DNA of 64,000 nucleotides from an uncultured Chryseobacterium sp. (GTDB taxonomy: Bacteria; Bacteroidota; Bacteroidia; Flavobacteriales; Weeksellaceae), in NCBI RefSeq assembly GCF_936933875.1, contig NZ_CAKZIK010000069.1, positions 1 to 64,000 on the forward strand. Reading direction: 5' to 3'. How positions within the stretch are numbered: the stretch's first letter is position 1; every line of letters begins with the position of its first letter. Shown here piece by piece: positions 26,356 to 35,111 of the stretch. The notes beneath the pieces were generated by a model, which ran no database searches, had not been told where the DNA came from, and was given only the letters and a program-made list of their open reading frames with translations. The translations under genes and the position numbers were made by a program.

Positions 26356-26500
26356 AGTTTCTTTTTATTGATTTTCTCAAAGTTCGTAAAATTCGGGGAG
26401 ATACGTAAATTTTCTTTTGAATTAATGATGTAAATCATACAAAAAAAGGGTATTCAAATCTGGTTTTTTCATATCTCATTCTAAATTAATATTTTTGAAG

Positions 26501-26522
26501 ATTCATTTCGTTTGAAATGAAT
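26501..26522. promoter_or_regulatory. Palindrome upstream of lysC
   Basis: ATTCATTTC-GTTT-GAAATGAAT, perfect 9-bp arms, 38 bases before the lysC ATG. It may be an operator or a leader hairpin; no threonine- or lysine-type riboswitch is recognised. Confidence 0.4.
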
Positions 26523-26560
26523 TTTGTATATAAATAACTGATTGATTTTTAGATAGCTGA

Positions 26561-27802
26561 ATGAAGGTTTTTAAATTTGGTGGAGCATCTGTAAAAGATG
26601 CAGAAAGCGTAAAAAATGTAGCGTTGGTTTTGGAAACTCAGGGTTTCGAAAAATGCCTTTTGGTGGTTTCTGCAATGGGAAAAACCACGAATGCGCTGGA
26701 AAAAGTGGTGGAAAGTTATTTTAAAAAGGAAAATTATCAGGATGAAATCAAAACAATAGAACATAATCACAAAGAAATCGCAGAAGGTTTATTTGAAAAA
26801 AATCATCCCGTTTTTGCTGAAATTGCTTTGTTTTTTGATGATATTGAATCTTTTTTAAGAAGAAATAAATCCCCGAATTACAGTTTCGTTTACGACCAGG
26901 TTGTGAGTTGCGGAGAAATGATTTCCTCAAAAATTTTAAGCGAATACCTGAATTCAACTGAATTTCCCAACCAATGGTTGGATGCAAGAGATTATATTAA
27001 AACGGATGATACGTACCGCGAAGGTATTGTGAACTGGGAAAAAACTGAAAATACAGTTTCCACTTTAAATAAGGACATTTGTTATGTTACCCAAGGTTTT
27101 ATTGGTTCCGACGATAATAATTTCACAGTAACTTTAGGAAGGGAAGGATCAGATTATTCTGCAGCAATTTTTGCGTACTGCCTTAACGCTGAAGCAATGA
27201 CGATTTGGAAAGATGTTCCGGGTGTGATGACAGGCGACCCGAGAAAGTTCGAAAATGTGTCGTTGCTTTCAAATATTTCCTATGAAGAAGCGATTGAAAT
27301 GGCGTATTACGGAGCTTCCGTCATTCACCCAAAAACGTTGCAGCCACTGAAACAGAAGGAAATTCCTTTCTTCGTGAAATCTTTTGTAGAACCAAAAAAG
27401 TCGGGAACGAAAGTAAGTTCAAAAAATCAGGAAACACAGTTTGAGGAAAGTTATATCCTGAAAGAAAATCAAAATTTGCTTAGAATTTCAACGCGTGATT
27501 TCTCGTTTATTGCCGAGGAACATTTAAGTTTGATTTTTTCGCTTTTGGCAAAAAATAAAATCAAGATTTCTTTGATGCAGAACTCTGCAATTTCCCTCGC
27601 TTTGTGTCTTGAAGATAAATATGGCAAGATTGACGAACTGAATTCGGAACTGCAGAAAACCTTCAACACCGAAGTCGTAAAAGACGTTTCGTTGTTTACG
27701 GTTCGAAATGCCAATTTAACGGAACTTTCTAAGTTTTATGAAGGGAAGAAAATCCTTCTCGAGCAGATTTCCAAAAATACCATTCAAATGGTGACTAATT
27801 AA
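26561..27802 (+). CDS. lysC: Aspartate kinase
   Basis: 413 residues. First step of the aspartate family pathway (ATP + aspartate to aspartyl phosphate). N-terminal KFGGASV, VVSAMGKTTNAL, VSCGEM, TLGREGSDYSAA and WKDVPGVMTGDPR give the amino-acid kinase core. The C-terminal ~110 residues form a weakly conserved ACT-like regulatory part. Monofunctional: no homoserine dehydrogenase domain. It ends 12 bases before the acyltransferase gene, so the two are probably co-transcribed although functionally unrelated. Confidence 0.9.
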   Translation: MKVFKFGGASVKDAESVKNVALVLETQGFEKCLLVVSAMGKTTNALEKVVESYFKKENYQDEIKTIEHNHKEIAEGLFEKNHPVFAEIALFFDDIESFLRRNKSPNYSFVYDQVVSCGEMISSKILSEYLNSTEFPNQWLDARDYIKTDDTYREGIVNWEKTENTVSTLNKDICYVTQGFIGSDDNNFTVTLGREGSDYSAAIFAYCLNAEAMTIWKDVPGVMTGDPRKFENVSLLSNISYEEAIEMAYYGASVIHPKTLQPLKQKEIPFFVKSFVEPKKSGTKVSSKNQETQFEESYILKENQNLLRISTRDFSFIAEEHLSLIFSLLAKNKIKISLMQNSAISLALCLEDKYGKIDELNSELQKTFNTEVVKDVSLFTVRNANLTELSKFYEGKKILLEQISKNTIQMVTN

Positions 27803-27814
27803 AACTAAAAAACC

Positions 27815-29647
27815 ATGAGTCTCATTACGAAACAGGATTTAATAAAAGCTTCAGGTCTGGGTAAACTCGGATTTCTGAAAAATCCTGCTGCGTCTGCAAT
27901 TATGAGCGTCACCAAAATTAACGAGGTGAACGAATTGTACGACAAACTGAAAGATAAAGAAGGAAAAGATTTTTTCGACTCTTTTGTGCGCGAAAGAGAT
28001 TTAAAATATATTGTTTTTGAGGAAGATTTAGTAAAAATCCCTAAAACTGGGCCTTTTATATTGGTTTCCAATCATCCACTTGGCGCAATTGACGGTATTT
28101 TGATGACGAAAATTTTATCTGAAATTCGGCCCGATTTCAAAATTATGGGCAACTTTCTTTTGGAGAAGATTAAACCGATGCAGCCTTATGTAATTCCTGT
28201 AAACCCTTTTGAAAAAAGGAAAGATGCATACAGCAGTTCCGGTGGAATGCGCGAAACTTTGCGCCATCTTCAGGAAGGTGGTTGCGTTGGAATTTTTCCG
28301 GCTGGCGAAGTTTCTAATAAAAATAACAGCTACAACGAAATACGCGATAAAGACTGGGAAAAACCTGCGCTAAAGCTTATCAAAATGTCTAAAGTTCCGG
28401 TGGTTCCTATGTATTTTCATGCTAAAAACAGTTCGTTTTTTTATCAGGCTGCAAAGCTTCACCCCGATTTGCAAACTTTGATGCTTCCTGCGGAAATGAT
28501 GCACAAAAGAGAAAAACCAATTCGGGTTCGTTTTGGTAAACCGGTTTCAGTAAAGGTGATGGAAGAGTATGAAAAGCCGGAAGAGCTTGGTGATTTTCTG
28601 CAGAATAAAATCTACATGCTGAAATCGTATTACGAAAAACGAAAATCTTTAAGTGAGCGCCTTAATCTTCCAAATCTAAAGCTTAATTTCCCTATTTTAA
28701 AAGAAGAAAACGTTGTTCAGAATATTATTGATGAAACTCCGGCACAGGATTTAATTAATGAAGTTGAAGCACTGTACAAAAAAGATAAAATGCTTTTCCG
28801 AAACGGAAATTATGATGTATTCTTCACCACTTACGAAGAAATTCCGTCGATAATGAGGGAAATCGGAAGACAGCGCGAATTGACGTTCCGTGCAGTTGGG
28901 GAGGGCAGCAACTTGCCTTTTGATTTGGATGAATATGATCAGCATTACCATCATTTATTTTTGTGGGACAATAAGGCTCAAAAGCTAGCGGGAGCTTACA
29001 GAATGGCTTTAGGTAGAGAAGTGATGAAAAAACATGGGATTGGTGGCTTTTACACAAGTTCTTTGTTTGAGTTTGATCAGGAACTGCAGCCGTTTTTCCG
29101 CAAGGTCATAGAAATGGGACGTGCTTATATTTCTGGGGAGTATCAGCAAAAACCGCTTCCTCTTTTCCTTTTGTGGAGGGGAATTGTGCACGTTTGTCTT
29201 AGAAATCCGGACCATAAATTTTTGATGGGTGGAGTTAGCATCAGCAATAAATTTTCAGAATTTTCCAAATCTTTGATGATTGAGTTTATGCGTTCTAATT
29301 ATTATGATTCTGCAGTTGCGCAATATATTCATCCCAAAAATGAATTTAAAGTAAGGCTTCGAAACAGAGATAAGAACCTGTTTTTCGACGAAATGGAATC
29401 CGATTTGAATAAACTCGATAAAATAATCGACGATTTGGAACCAGAGATGCGCCTTCCGGTATTGATTAAAAAATACATCAAGCAGAACGCAAAAGTTATT
29501 TCCTTCAATGTTGACCCGAGTTTTAATGACGCTATCGACGGATTAATGTATATTCGCATAAGCGATTTGCCGGAAAGCACCATAAAACCTGTTTTGGAAG
29601 AAATGAGCGAACAGCTTCGCAAAGAGCAGGAAGAAAGCGAAAATTAA
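27815..29647 (+). CDS. olsF: OlsF-type bifunctional acyltransferase (amino lipid synthesis)
   Basis: 610 residues, a fusion. The N-terminal half is a PlsC-type O-acyltransferase (SNHPLGAIDG at about 88, GIFPAGEVS, PVVPMYFHAKNSSFFY). The C-terminal half (about 310-600) is a GNAT/hemolysin-like N-acyltransferase (ELTFRAVGEG..., LAGAYRMALGREV, EMGRAYISGEYQQKPLPLFLLWRGI). The same fusion in Serratia and Flavobacterium (OlsF) makes ornithine lipids. The related GlsB/GlsA pair in Bacteroides makes glycine lipids. Here the product is ornithine or glycine lipid, membrane-located; which of the two cannot be decided from sequence. Confidence 0.8.
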   Translation: MSLITKQDLIKASGLGKLGFLKNPAASAIMSVTKINEVNELYDKLKDKEGKDFFDSFVRERDLKYIVFEEDLVKIPKTGPFILVSNHPLGAIDGILMTKILSEIRPDFKIMGNFLLEKIKPMQPYVIPVNPFEKRKDAYSSSGGMRETLRHLQEGGCVGIFPAGEVSNKNNSYNEIRDKDWEKPALKLIKMSKVPVVPMYFHAKNSSFFYQAAKLHPDLQTLMLPAEMMHKREKPIRVRFGKPVSVKVMEEYEKPEELGDFLQNKIYMLKSYYEKRKSLSERLNLPNLKLNFPILKEENVVQNIIDETPAQDLINEVEALYKKDKMLFRNGNYDVFFTTYEEIPSIMREIGRQRELTFRAVGEGSNLPFDLDEYDQHYHHLFLWDNKAQKLAGAYRMALGREVMKKHGIGGFYTSSLFEFDQELQPFFRKVIEMGRAYISGEYQQKPLPLFLLWRGIVHVCLRNPDHKFLMGGVSISNKFSEFSKSLMIEFMRSNYYDSAVAQYIHPKNEFKVRLRNRDKNLFFDEMESDLNKLDKIIDDLEPEMRLPVLIKKYIKQNAKVISFNVDPSFNDAIDGLMYIRISDLPESTIKPVLEEMSEQLRKEQEESEN

Positions 29648-29721
29648 AGACCTTTATTGAAAAATAATGCTGTGATAATCAGCAGATTTTAATATTTTTT
29701 CAAAAAAATTTAGTTCTAAAC

Positions 29722-29752
29722 TTGCGAGATATGCCGAAAGTTTATACTTTTG
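29722..29752 (+). promoter_or_regulatory. tRNA-Phe promoter
   Basis: TTG at 29722-29724 and TACTTTTG at 29745-29752, spacer 20, about 30 bases upstream of the mature tRNA. Confidence 0.75.
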
Positions 29753-29781
29753 CCCCACTTCTTACAAGAAGATGGAACAAT

Positions 29782-29854
29782 GGTTTCTTAGCTCAGTTGG
29801 TAGAGCAATGGATTGAAAATCCATGTGTCCCTGGTTCGATTCCTGGAGAAACCA
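29782..29854 (+). tRNA. tRNA-Phe(GAA)
   Basis: 73 bases. Acceptor GGTTTCT pairs with AGAAACC, followed by discriminator A. The D loop has AGCTCAGTTGGTAGAGC. The anticodon arm is ATGGATTGAAAATCCAT with anticodon GAA, and the T arm is CCTGGTTCGATTCCTGG. The CCA is not encoded. A terminator follows at 29879-29912. A tyrosine integrase gene starts 250 bases downstream, so this is the likely insertion site of the island. Confidence 0.96.
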
Positions 29855-29878
29855 CGAGAAACAACAACAATTTGTTAC

Positions 29879-29912
29879 AAAAGCCCTTAAATCCTAGTAT
29901 TTAAGGGCTTTT
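29879..29912 (+). terminator. Terminator after tRNA-Phe
   Basis: Perfect 14-bp arms AAAAGCCCTTAAAT / ATTTAAGGGCTTTT with a six-base loop and a T-run. Confidence 0.92.
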
Positions 29913-29958
29913 TTGTTTTTTGAGAATTTCAAAATAAATCAAATATTCTCAAAAATTA

Positions 29959-29977
29959 GGTGACCTTTTCGGTGACC
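29959..29977 (+). repeat. Tandem GGTGACC pair next to the integrase
   Basis: GGTGACC at 29959-29965 and 29971-29977, 12 bases apart, between tRNA-Phe and the integrase gene. This is the position of integrase arm-type sites at the left end of an integrative element. The 12-base period recurs in the AATGGTGTCA repeats at 48.83-48.96 kb. Confidence 0.45.
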
Positions 29978-30103
29978 TGCCATTTTTAGAACTTTATAGG
30001 TAACCGAATTCTTTGTGAAAGCCTATCAATAAAGGTGTAGAGCAATTGAACATCTTGTGTGATAGGTCACTAAAAGGTAATTTTAACCCATAAAGTCATC
30101 ACT

Positions 30104-31360
30104 ATGAATGCAAAAGTTTCGGTATTATTTTATGCCAGAAAGTCAAAAGCGAAATCTAGTTCCAAAATCCCGATTTATATGCGGATTACTGTAGATGGAC
30201 AACGTGCAGAGTTTTCAACAGGAAAAAGTGTTGAGATTAGCAAATGGAGTCCTGCACAAAGCCGTTTAAAGGGCAATTCCGAAGAATCAAGACTCATCAA
30301 TAAACATTTCGATGTTCTGCAGGCGAAAGTCCTTGAAATTGAAAACAGACTTGTCTTTTTAGGCGAACCTTTCGATGCTTCGGATATCAAAAATCTATTA
30401 TCTGGTAATAAAGTTGCCGAAAGAACTCTGATTCCTATTTTTGAGGAACACAATTCCAAAATGGAAAAACTTGTTGGGAAAGAGTATGCGATTGCGACGC
30501 TCAAAAATTTCAGAACTTGTTTATCACATTTGAAAGAGTTTTTGTGGACATTTCACAAAAAAACAGACATCAACATTCAGAAATTGGAACCGTCTTTTCT
30601 CAATGATTTTGATTTCTTTCTACGAACAAAAGCGAATATCAACAATAATTCTGCGGTGAAGCACACCAAAAACTTGAGTAAGATTTTAAAAATTTGTTAT
30701 CATAACAATTGGATAGAAAAGGATTTGGTTATTTTCTACAAAGGGAGATTTAATGAAGTGAACGTGAATTTCCTCACTGATGAAGAACTTTCATCAATTC
30801 GCGAGAAAGAATTTTCGGGAAAAGGTTTGGAACTCGTTCGTGATATGTTTGTTTTCAGTTGCTATACAGGTTTGGCTTACATTGATATTTTAAATCTTAC
30901 AAAAGATCAACTTTCCAAAGGAATTGATGGAAATCTTTGGATTATCACGAACCGACAGAAAACTGGAAGCGCATCAAATATTCCTTTGCTTCCCGTCGCT
31001 GAAGAAATTATCAAGAAATACGAAAATCATCCTGTTTCTTCCAATTCGGGAAAATTACTTCCAGTTTATACCAATCAAAAAGTAAATGAATATCTGAAAA
31101 CGATTGCCGAGAATTGTGGTATCAATAAGAAACTTACTTTTCACTGTGCAAGACACACTTTTGCCACGACTGTAACTTTAGGAAATAATGTTTCTATGGA
31201 AAGTGTAAGTAAAATGCTTGGACACAAAAGCATTAAGACTACACAACATTATGCAAAAATATTGGATTCTAAAGTGAGCCAAGATATGGGGAATTTGAAA
31301 CTTGTTTTACGGAAAAAGCAGAATGTTGAGGACGCAAATGACAAGAAACTCGGTTCATAG
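30104..31360 (+). CDS. Tyrosine integrase (Bacteroidota element type)
   Basis: 418 residues: N-terminal arm-DNA-binding domain (VSVLFYARKSKAKSSSKIPIYMRIT), SAM-like core-binding domain (about 110-215), and C-terminal catalytic domain. HCARHTFATTV supplies the His and second Arg, LGHKSIKTTQHYAKIL the second His and nucleophilic Tyr. The first catalytic Arg is missing: the canonical TGLRxxE region reads CYTGLAYIDIL, as in IntDOT-type integrases of Bacteroidota mobile elements. It lies just inside the tRNA-Phe junction and probably integrates the island. Its stop codon is inside the terminator stem. Confidence 0.9.
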   Translation: MNAKVSVLFYARKSKAKSSSKIPIYMRITVDGQRAEFSTGKSVEISKWSPAQSRLKGNSEESRLINKHFDVLQAKVLEIENRLVFLGEPFDASDIKNLLSGNKVAERTLIPIFEEHNSKMEKLVGKEYAIATLKNFRTCLSHLKEFLWTFHKKTDINIQKLEPSFLNDFDFFLRTKANINNNSAVKHTKNLSKILKICYHNNWIEKDLVIFYKGRFNEVNVNFLTDEELSSIREKEFSGKGLELVRDMFVFSCYTGLAYIDILNLTKDQLSKGIDGNLWIITNRQKTGSASNIPLLPVAEEIIKKYENHPVSSNSGKLLPVYTNQKVNEYLKTIAENCGINKKLTFHCARHTFATTVTLGNNVSMESVSKMLGHKSIKTTQHYAKILDSKVSQDMGNLKLVLRKKQNVEDANDKKLGS

Positions 31361-31368
31361 CCGAGTTT
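31346..31368 (+). terminator. Terminator overlapping the integrase stop
   Basis: AAACTCGG (31346-31353) and CCGAGTTT (31361-31368) flank the loop containing the TAG stop, followed by a T-run. Confidence 0.85.
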
Positions 31369-31429
31369 TTTTCAGGTTCAGCAAGCTTTAATGAAGTTGA
31401 AGTTATGTTCACTTCGAAGGTGCAATAAT

Positions 31430-31468
31430 TTCAATAGATAATCGAAAGATCTCCGATTATCTATTGAA
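31430..31468. repeat. Long perfect hairpin between integrase and phosphoesterase
   Basis: Arms of 15 bp, TTCAATAGATAATCG at 31430-31444 and its complement at 31454-31468, loop nine bases. It sits just past the minus-strand phosphoesterase stop and may be its terminator, though it lacks a T-run. Confidence 0.6.
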
Positions 31469-31479
31469 GAATTTACAGA

Positions 31480-32226
31480 TTATGTTTCAATTATCAGTTC
31501 TCTATCGTAACCATTGTCGGGATCATCAATATATCCATGCGGATTGCAAATTATTTCTGTTTTACCAATGGAGTAACGACAAGGAGTATGAATGTGCCCA
31601 TGAATCCAAAAACTAGGTTGATGTTTTGTTATGAAATCATCAAGATTTGAAGCATAGGCTGCTGTTAATGGATCATTCTTAAAATTATCGGGAACTGAAG
31701 GCAAACTTGGCGCATGATGCCTCACCACAATATTTTTCTTTTTTGTTGAATTTTCTAAACTTTCATTCAGCCAATGTTTTGAAAACTGATGAATCTTAAA
31801 CGTATCCACAGTTCTCATTTTTGAATATGAAGGATCTCTTTTGATCATTTTGTAATCGTTCATTTTCGGTTGACAATACATTCCTGCTTCTACTGAATTT
31901 CCAAAAAGTGCAAAATCCGTCCATAAAGTACAGCCGTGAAATCTAATGTCTTCAATATCTAAAAAGGAATCCTCCAAAACATGAATATTTGTATTTTCTG
32001 CAGCAGACTTAATTTTATTTAGGGTTTTAGGATATGAACCTTTATAGTACTCATGGTTTCCAAGAATATAAATTACAGGAATATTTTTGATTTTACTCTT
32101 AATCCACTCAATTCCTTTTGTTCCAAGGTTAATATCTCCTGCAAAAATCACCAAATCAGCATTATCAAAATACAATTCTGAAATACCGAATTCTTGATGC
32201 AGATCGCTGATAATTTGAATTTTCAT
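31480..32226 (-). CDS. Calcineurin-like metallophosphoesterase
   Basis: 248 residues, soluble. The metal-binding motifs come in order: ISDLHQEF (DxH), AGDINLGTKG (GD), ILGNHEYYKGS (GNHE), VVRHHAPS (H) and WIHGHIHTPC (GHxH). Expected to be a two-metal phosphodiesterase or phosphatase; the substrate is unknown. It is inside the island, downstream of the nuclease operon on the same strand but with 441 bases between, so probably separately transcribed. Confidence 0.88.
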   Translation of the reverse strand: MKIQIISDLHQEFGISELYFDNADLVIFAGDINLGTKGIEWIKSKIKNIPVIYILGNHEYYKGSYPKTLNKIKSAAENTNIHVLEDSFLDIEDIRFHGCTLWTDFALFGNSVEAGMYCQPKMNDYKMIKRDPSYSKMRTVDTFKIHQFSKHWLNESLENSTKKKNIVVRHHAPSLPSVPDNFKNDPLTAAYASNLDDFITKHQPSFWIHGHIHTPCRYSIGKTEIICNPHGYIDDPDNGYDRELIIET

Positions 32227-32667
32227 TGGTGGAGATTATGTGATAAAGTTAAGGATTTGGGTTCTTGAAAAAACGAATTTAATAGTAATCATTCTAGAAA
32301 ATCAAACCCAAAAGGTTAAATAAATAGATTATTTTAAATGTTCTGTTCAATAAAAAGTAGTGTTCAGTGATATTGAACAGAACAATTCATTGAACATATT
32401 TCTTAAATATTATTTTTTTGCGAAAATTATTTTTAGATGCATGATTTGTAAATCTTCCATACTGCCTATTATTACTTAGCTCATTAGCTTTTATAAATTC
32501 AAATTTGTCACAAATTTTGTAAATATTTGTGACAAAATAAGTATAAACGAGTTGCAATCTTTTATTGTTTGAAAACTCTAGATTGCATTATTCTGATCTT
32601 AAACACAATCAACATGGGTTTCGCAGAAGTACATTGTTTTAGTAATCTCATTGAAAATGTTATCAAT
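32227..32667. other. Intergenic region with palindromic operator-like sites
   Basis: No convincing gene. Two perfect inverted repeats are visible. GTTCTGTTCAAT (32340-32351) pairs with ATTGAACAGAAC (32372-32383), with extra TGTTCA-type half-sites at 32361-32366 and 32390-32396. TTTGTCACAAAT (32504-32515) pairs with ATTTGTGACAAA (32525-32536). Both lie upstream of the minus-strand phosphoesterase gene and look like sites for dimeric regulators. Confidence 0.55.
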
Positions 32668-33333
32668 CTAAATAATTTCTCCAAGAATTAAGTTATGATC
32701 TGATATCCGATTTTCAATCGGTATTTCATTTATTCTAACAGTCTTATGCCTCAATAAATCTCTGCTCAAAACAATATGAAGTGCGGAATTAGCAATGTCT
32801 TGAGTAATAATTTTAAGATTTTCAGCTTCACAAAAATCTGTAAAATCATTCTGAACATCTTTACTAGGGTATGGATAACCAGAAAATGAAATATTCAAAT
32901 CACCTGCAAAGCAAAGATTTCCATTCTGAGCAATTCTTTGTAAATCTAATTTTTGCATTTTCAAATCTTCAGTAAAGTATTTATTTCTTCCACCTGTAAA
33001 ACCAATTATGCTTCCATAAAGAATTAAATTACCAATTTCAGTGTTAGTTTCTACACATACACTAGAAAACCCATCATAAGTATCAATACTTTTTGAGAAT
33101 TGAGTTTTACTATAAATTGTGGACTTATTTTCTCCTGATTGAAAATCTATTCCATTATAATGGGAAGAGAGTTCGGTTGTTGAGATTTTATGATATTCAG
33201 GGAAGTCGATGCACGTATTTGTTTCTGTTAGAAAAATTAAATCCGCATTGAAATCGGAAATGATTTCAGTGATTTCATGGATTCGTTTTTCATTAATTTT
33301 TGGACGCTTAATATTCCAAGTAAGAATTTTCAT
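32668..33333 (-). CDS. Endonuclease/exonuclease/phosphatase family protein
   Basis: 221 residues, short for the family. The EEP active-site motifs are seen in order: LTWNIKR (metal Asn), FLTETN (catalytic Glu), FAGDLNISF (GDxN) and RISDHNLI (SDH). A metal-dependent phosphodiesterase acting on nucleic acid or a phosphorylated small molecule is expected. Last gene of an apparent three-gene minus-strand operon: its start is 25 bases from the stop of the DUF262 gene. Confidence 0.82.
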   Translation of the reverse strand: MKILTWNIKRPKINEKRIHEITEIISDFNADLIFLTETNTCIDFPEYHKISTTELSSHYNGIDFQSGENKSTIYSKTQFSKSIDTYDGFSSVCVETNTEIGNLILYGSIIGFTGGRNKYFTEDLKMQKLDLQRIAQNGNLCFAGDLNISFSGYPYPSKDVQNDFTDFCEAENLKIITQDIANSALHIVLSRDLLRHKTVRINEIPIENRISDHNLILGEII

Positions 33334-33358
33334 TTCAGAAGTTCAGAATATTTCTTGA

Positions 33359-35104
33359 TTACAATTTCCCAAAAGCATCTTCTACAACGCTTGCAATCCT
33401 CTTTCTTCTTTCAGCTAGAAACTCTCTATATTCCATTTCCTGCCAATTATCAGGTAATGCATGCCAGTATTTCATTCTTTCCAAATCAGACGCAACAAAT
33501 CGTTCTTCATAAAATGGAAGATAAATTTTCGGCTCTTTATCACTGATTGCAATATTATCACTCCATTCTACCAAAGCAAAATTTGCAATTTGATTATAGT
33601 CTCGTTGTTCCGTAATTCCGTTTCGCATTAGCCAAGCTTTTGGAAACAAATGGTGTCTTTCCAATGCAGATTTGTTTGCTCTTAGACCCGCTTGAAGTAA
33701 CTCATTTACTTTCAATTTGGAAAACAATCCGTAAGCATCATGAATATTTAGTGAAGCATAATACGCAAATAAAGAAGGAGAACGGAAAGATGATGTTGCT
33801 AAATCCATCGGTAAAGTAACTTCCCAAAAATCTTTGGTGAGTTGTGAATCAATGATTTCATTGATGGTTTGCAAAAATTCTTCTGCAGTATTTACAGAAC
33901 GAAGTTTTGCCAAATCCATTTCCATTGCGGTTTCGGGTGAACCTGTGTAACGACCGGTAATGGAACACATGAAAAACCATCTTGCAATCAATTTTTTCAG
34001 CAAATACAAATCTACTTTGTAATCAATTCTTCCAATAAGGAAAAAAACATAGGAATAAAGAATGTTGTTGTTGGAACTTATAAAACTTTCATTGCTGTAA
34101 CCTGCTTGTTTAATGGCTTTTAAAAATTCATGCCAGTTCGTAATATCTAAGGCTTGAGCTTGAGAAACTTTCAACCTCTCAAACTGTTGATCTCTTCTTT
34201 CCTCGCTAAACAAACCTGTTTCCAAGTCTTTTCCTCTTAAAATACTGTAAATGTATTGGAGTCTTGCTCTTCTAAAAGCCAAACCAACTGCAGCACGAAG
34301 CATCTGATCAGGTTTCGGAACGATGATATAATTGAATGGAGTTGCTTTCGTAGTGGACGGCATTCTTGCCTCTCTACAAAATTCTTCTAAATTGGTTCTT
34401 CCTTCATCCCAAAACACACTCATCAAAGTCAAAATAAAGTCCGCCTGATTTAGTGTTTTTCCTTGGGAATTGATTCTGACAAAAACATCTGCAACTTGTT
34501 CTTCATCTATTTCTTGTGACAGTTCCAGAACTGAAAACGGATAGGTCTCTAAATTTTTTAGATTGTTGAAATTCCGCCTAACAGTTTTTACTTCATCAGG
34601 CGAAAGTTCTCGTGATTTGCGTAAATTTTCAATATAATCATCAGTGATTTCAAAAATATCCGCATCTGCTTTCCAAACTTCCGAAATGTTTTGAAAATAT
34701 CGTGGATCTCTGCGTATTGCCGCATCAGGAACTTCAAATTTTTCCTCAAACGGATTGAAAGCGATAACAATTTTTGTCTTGGTATAATTCTCACGAATAA
34801 CTTCCTGACCTTTGATAACCGCATAAAGTGAAGTCAATCTTTGTTGTCCATCAACGATAAGCAATTGCGCTGCTCTTTGCTTTTTTTCGGTTCCAATACT
34901 TTTAATACCATTGATATTTGCATTTTCCCAAAATAACAAATATCCAACTGGATAACCTTTATACAAACTGTCAAAAAGTTGTCGCACTTTCGTATCGGGC
35001 CAAACGAATGGTCTTTGAATATCGGGAAGACCAATCGTTCCCATATCAATATTGTTGATTAATCCTTGAAGATTGTATTTTACGTCTTTGAAAAGTGTTG
35101 CCAT
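33359..35104 (-). CDS. DUF262 + HNH (GmrSD/SspE-like) protein
   Basis: 581 residues from the ATG at 35104; a longer frame begins inside the upstream gene and is unlikely. The N-terminal DUF262 domain has IQRPFVWPDTKVRQLFDSLYKGYPVGYLL and the NTP-binding signature LLIVDGQQRLTSLY. The C-terminus carries an HNH/DUF1524-like nuclease: LERHHLFPKAWL...QIANFALVEWSDNIAISDKEP. This is the architecture of type IV restriction enzyme GmrSD and of SspE, which cut or nick invading DNA. It lies 7 bases after the DUF6119 gene and 25 before the EEP gene, so co-transcribed. Confidence 0.87.
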   Translation of the reverse strand: MATLFKDVKYNLQGLINNIDMGTIGLPDIQRPFVWPDTKVRQLFDSLYKGYPVGYLLFWENANINGIKSIGTEKKQRAAQLLIVDGQQRLTSLYAVIKGQEVIRENYTKTKIVIAFNPFEEKFEVPDAAIRRDPRYFQNISEVWKADADIFEITDDYIENLRKSRELSPDEVKTVRRNFNNLKNLETYPFSVLELSQEIDEEQVADVFVRINSQGKTLNQADFILTLMSVFWDEGRTNLEEFCREARMPSTTKATPFNYIIVPKPDQMLRAAVGLAFRRARLQYIYSILRGKDLETGLFSEERRDQQFERLKVSQAQALDITNWHEFLKAIKQAGYSNESFISSNNNILYSYVFFLIGRIDYKVDLYLLKKLIARWFFMCSITGRYTGSPETAMEMDLAKLRSVNTAEEFLQTINEIIDSQLTKDFWEVTLPMDLATSSFRSPSLFAYYASLNIHDAYGLFSKLKVNELLQAGLRANKSALERHHLFPKAWLMRNGITEQRDYNQIANFALVEWSDNIAISDKEPKIYLPFYEERFVASDLERMKYWHALPDNWQEMEYREFLAERRKRIASVVEDAFGKL

Positions 35105-35111
35105 AAACTTT

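Noticed and set aside
26356..26560. Lysine or threonine riboswitch before lysC
   Set aside because: Only a 9-bp palindrome is present; no lysine-box helices or leader peptide rich in Lys/Thr.
29722..29904. A 60-codon frame across the tRNA-Phe gene
   Set aside because: It coincides with the tRNA and its promoter and terminator; no protein features.
32614..32691. Small ATG frame (begins MGFAEVHCF)
   Set aside because: No promoter, terminator or related copy; ends inside the EEP gene's 3' end. Chance frame.
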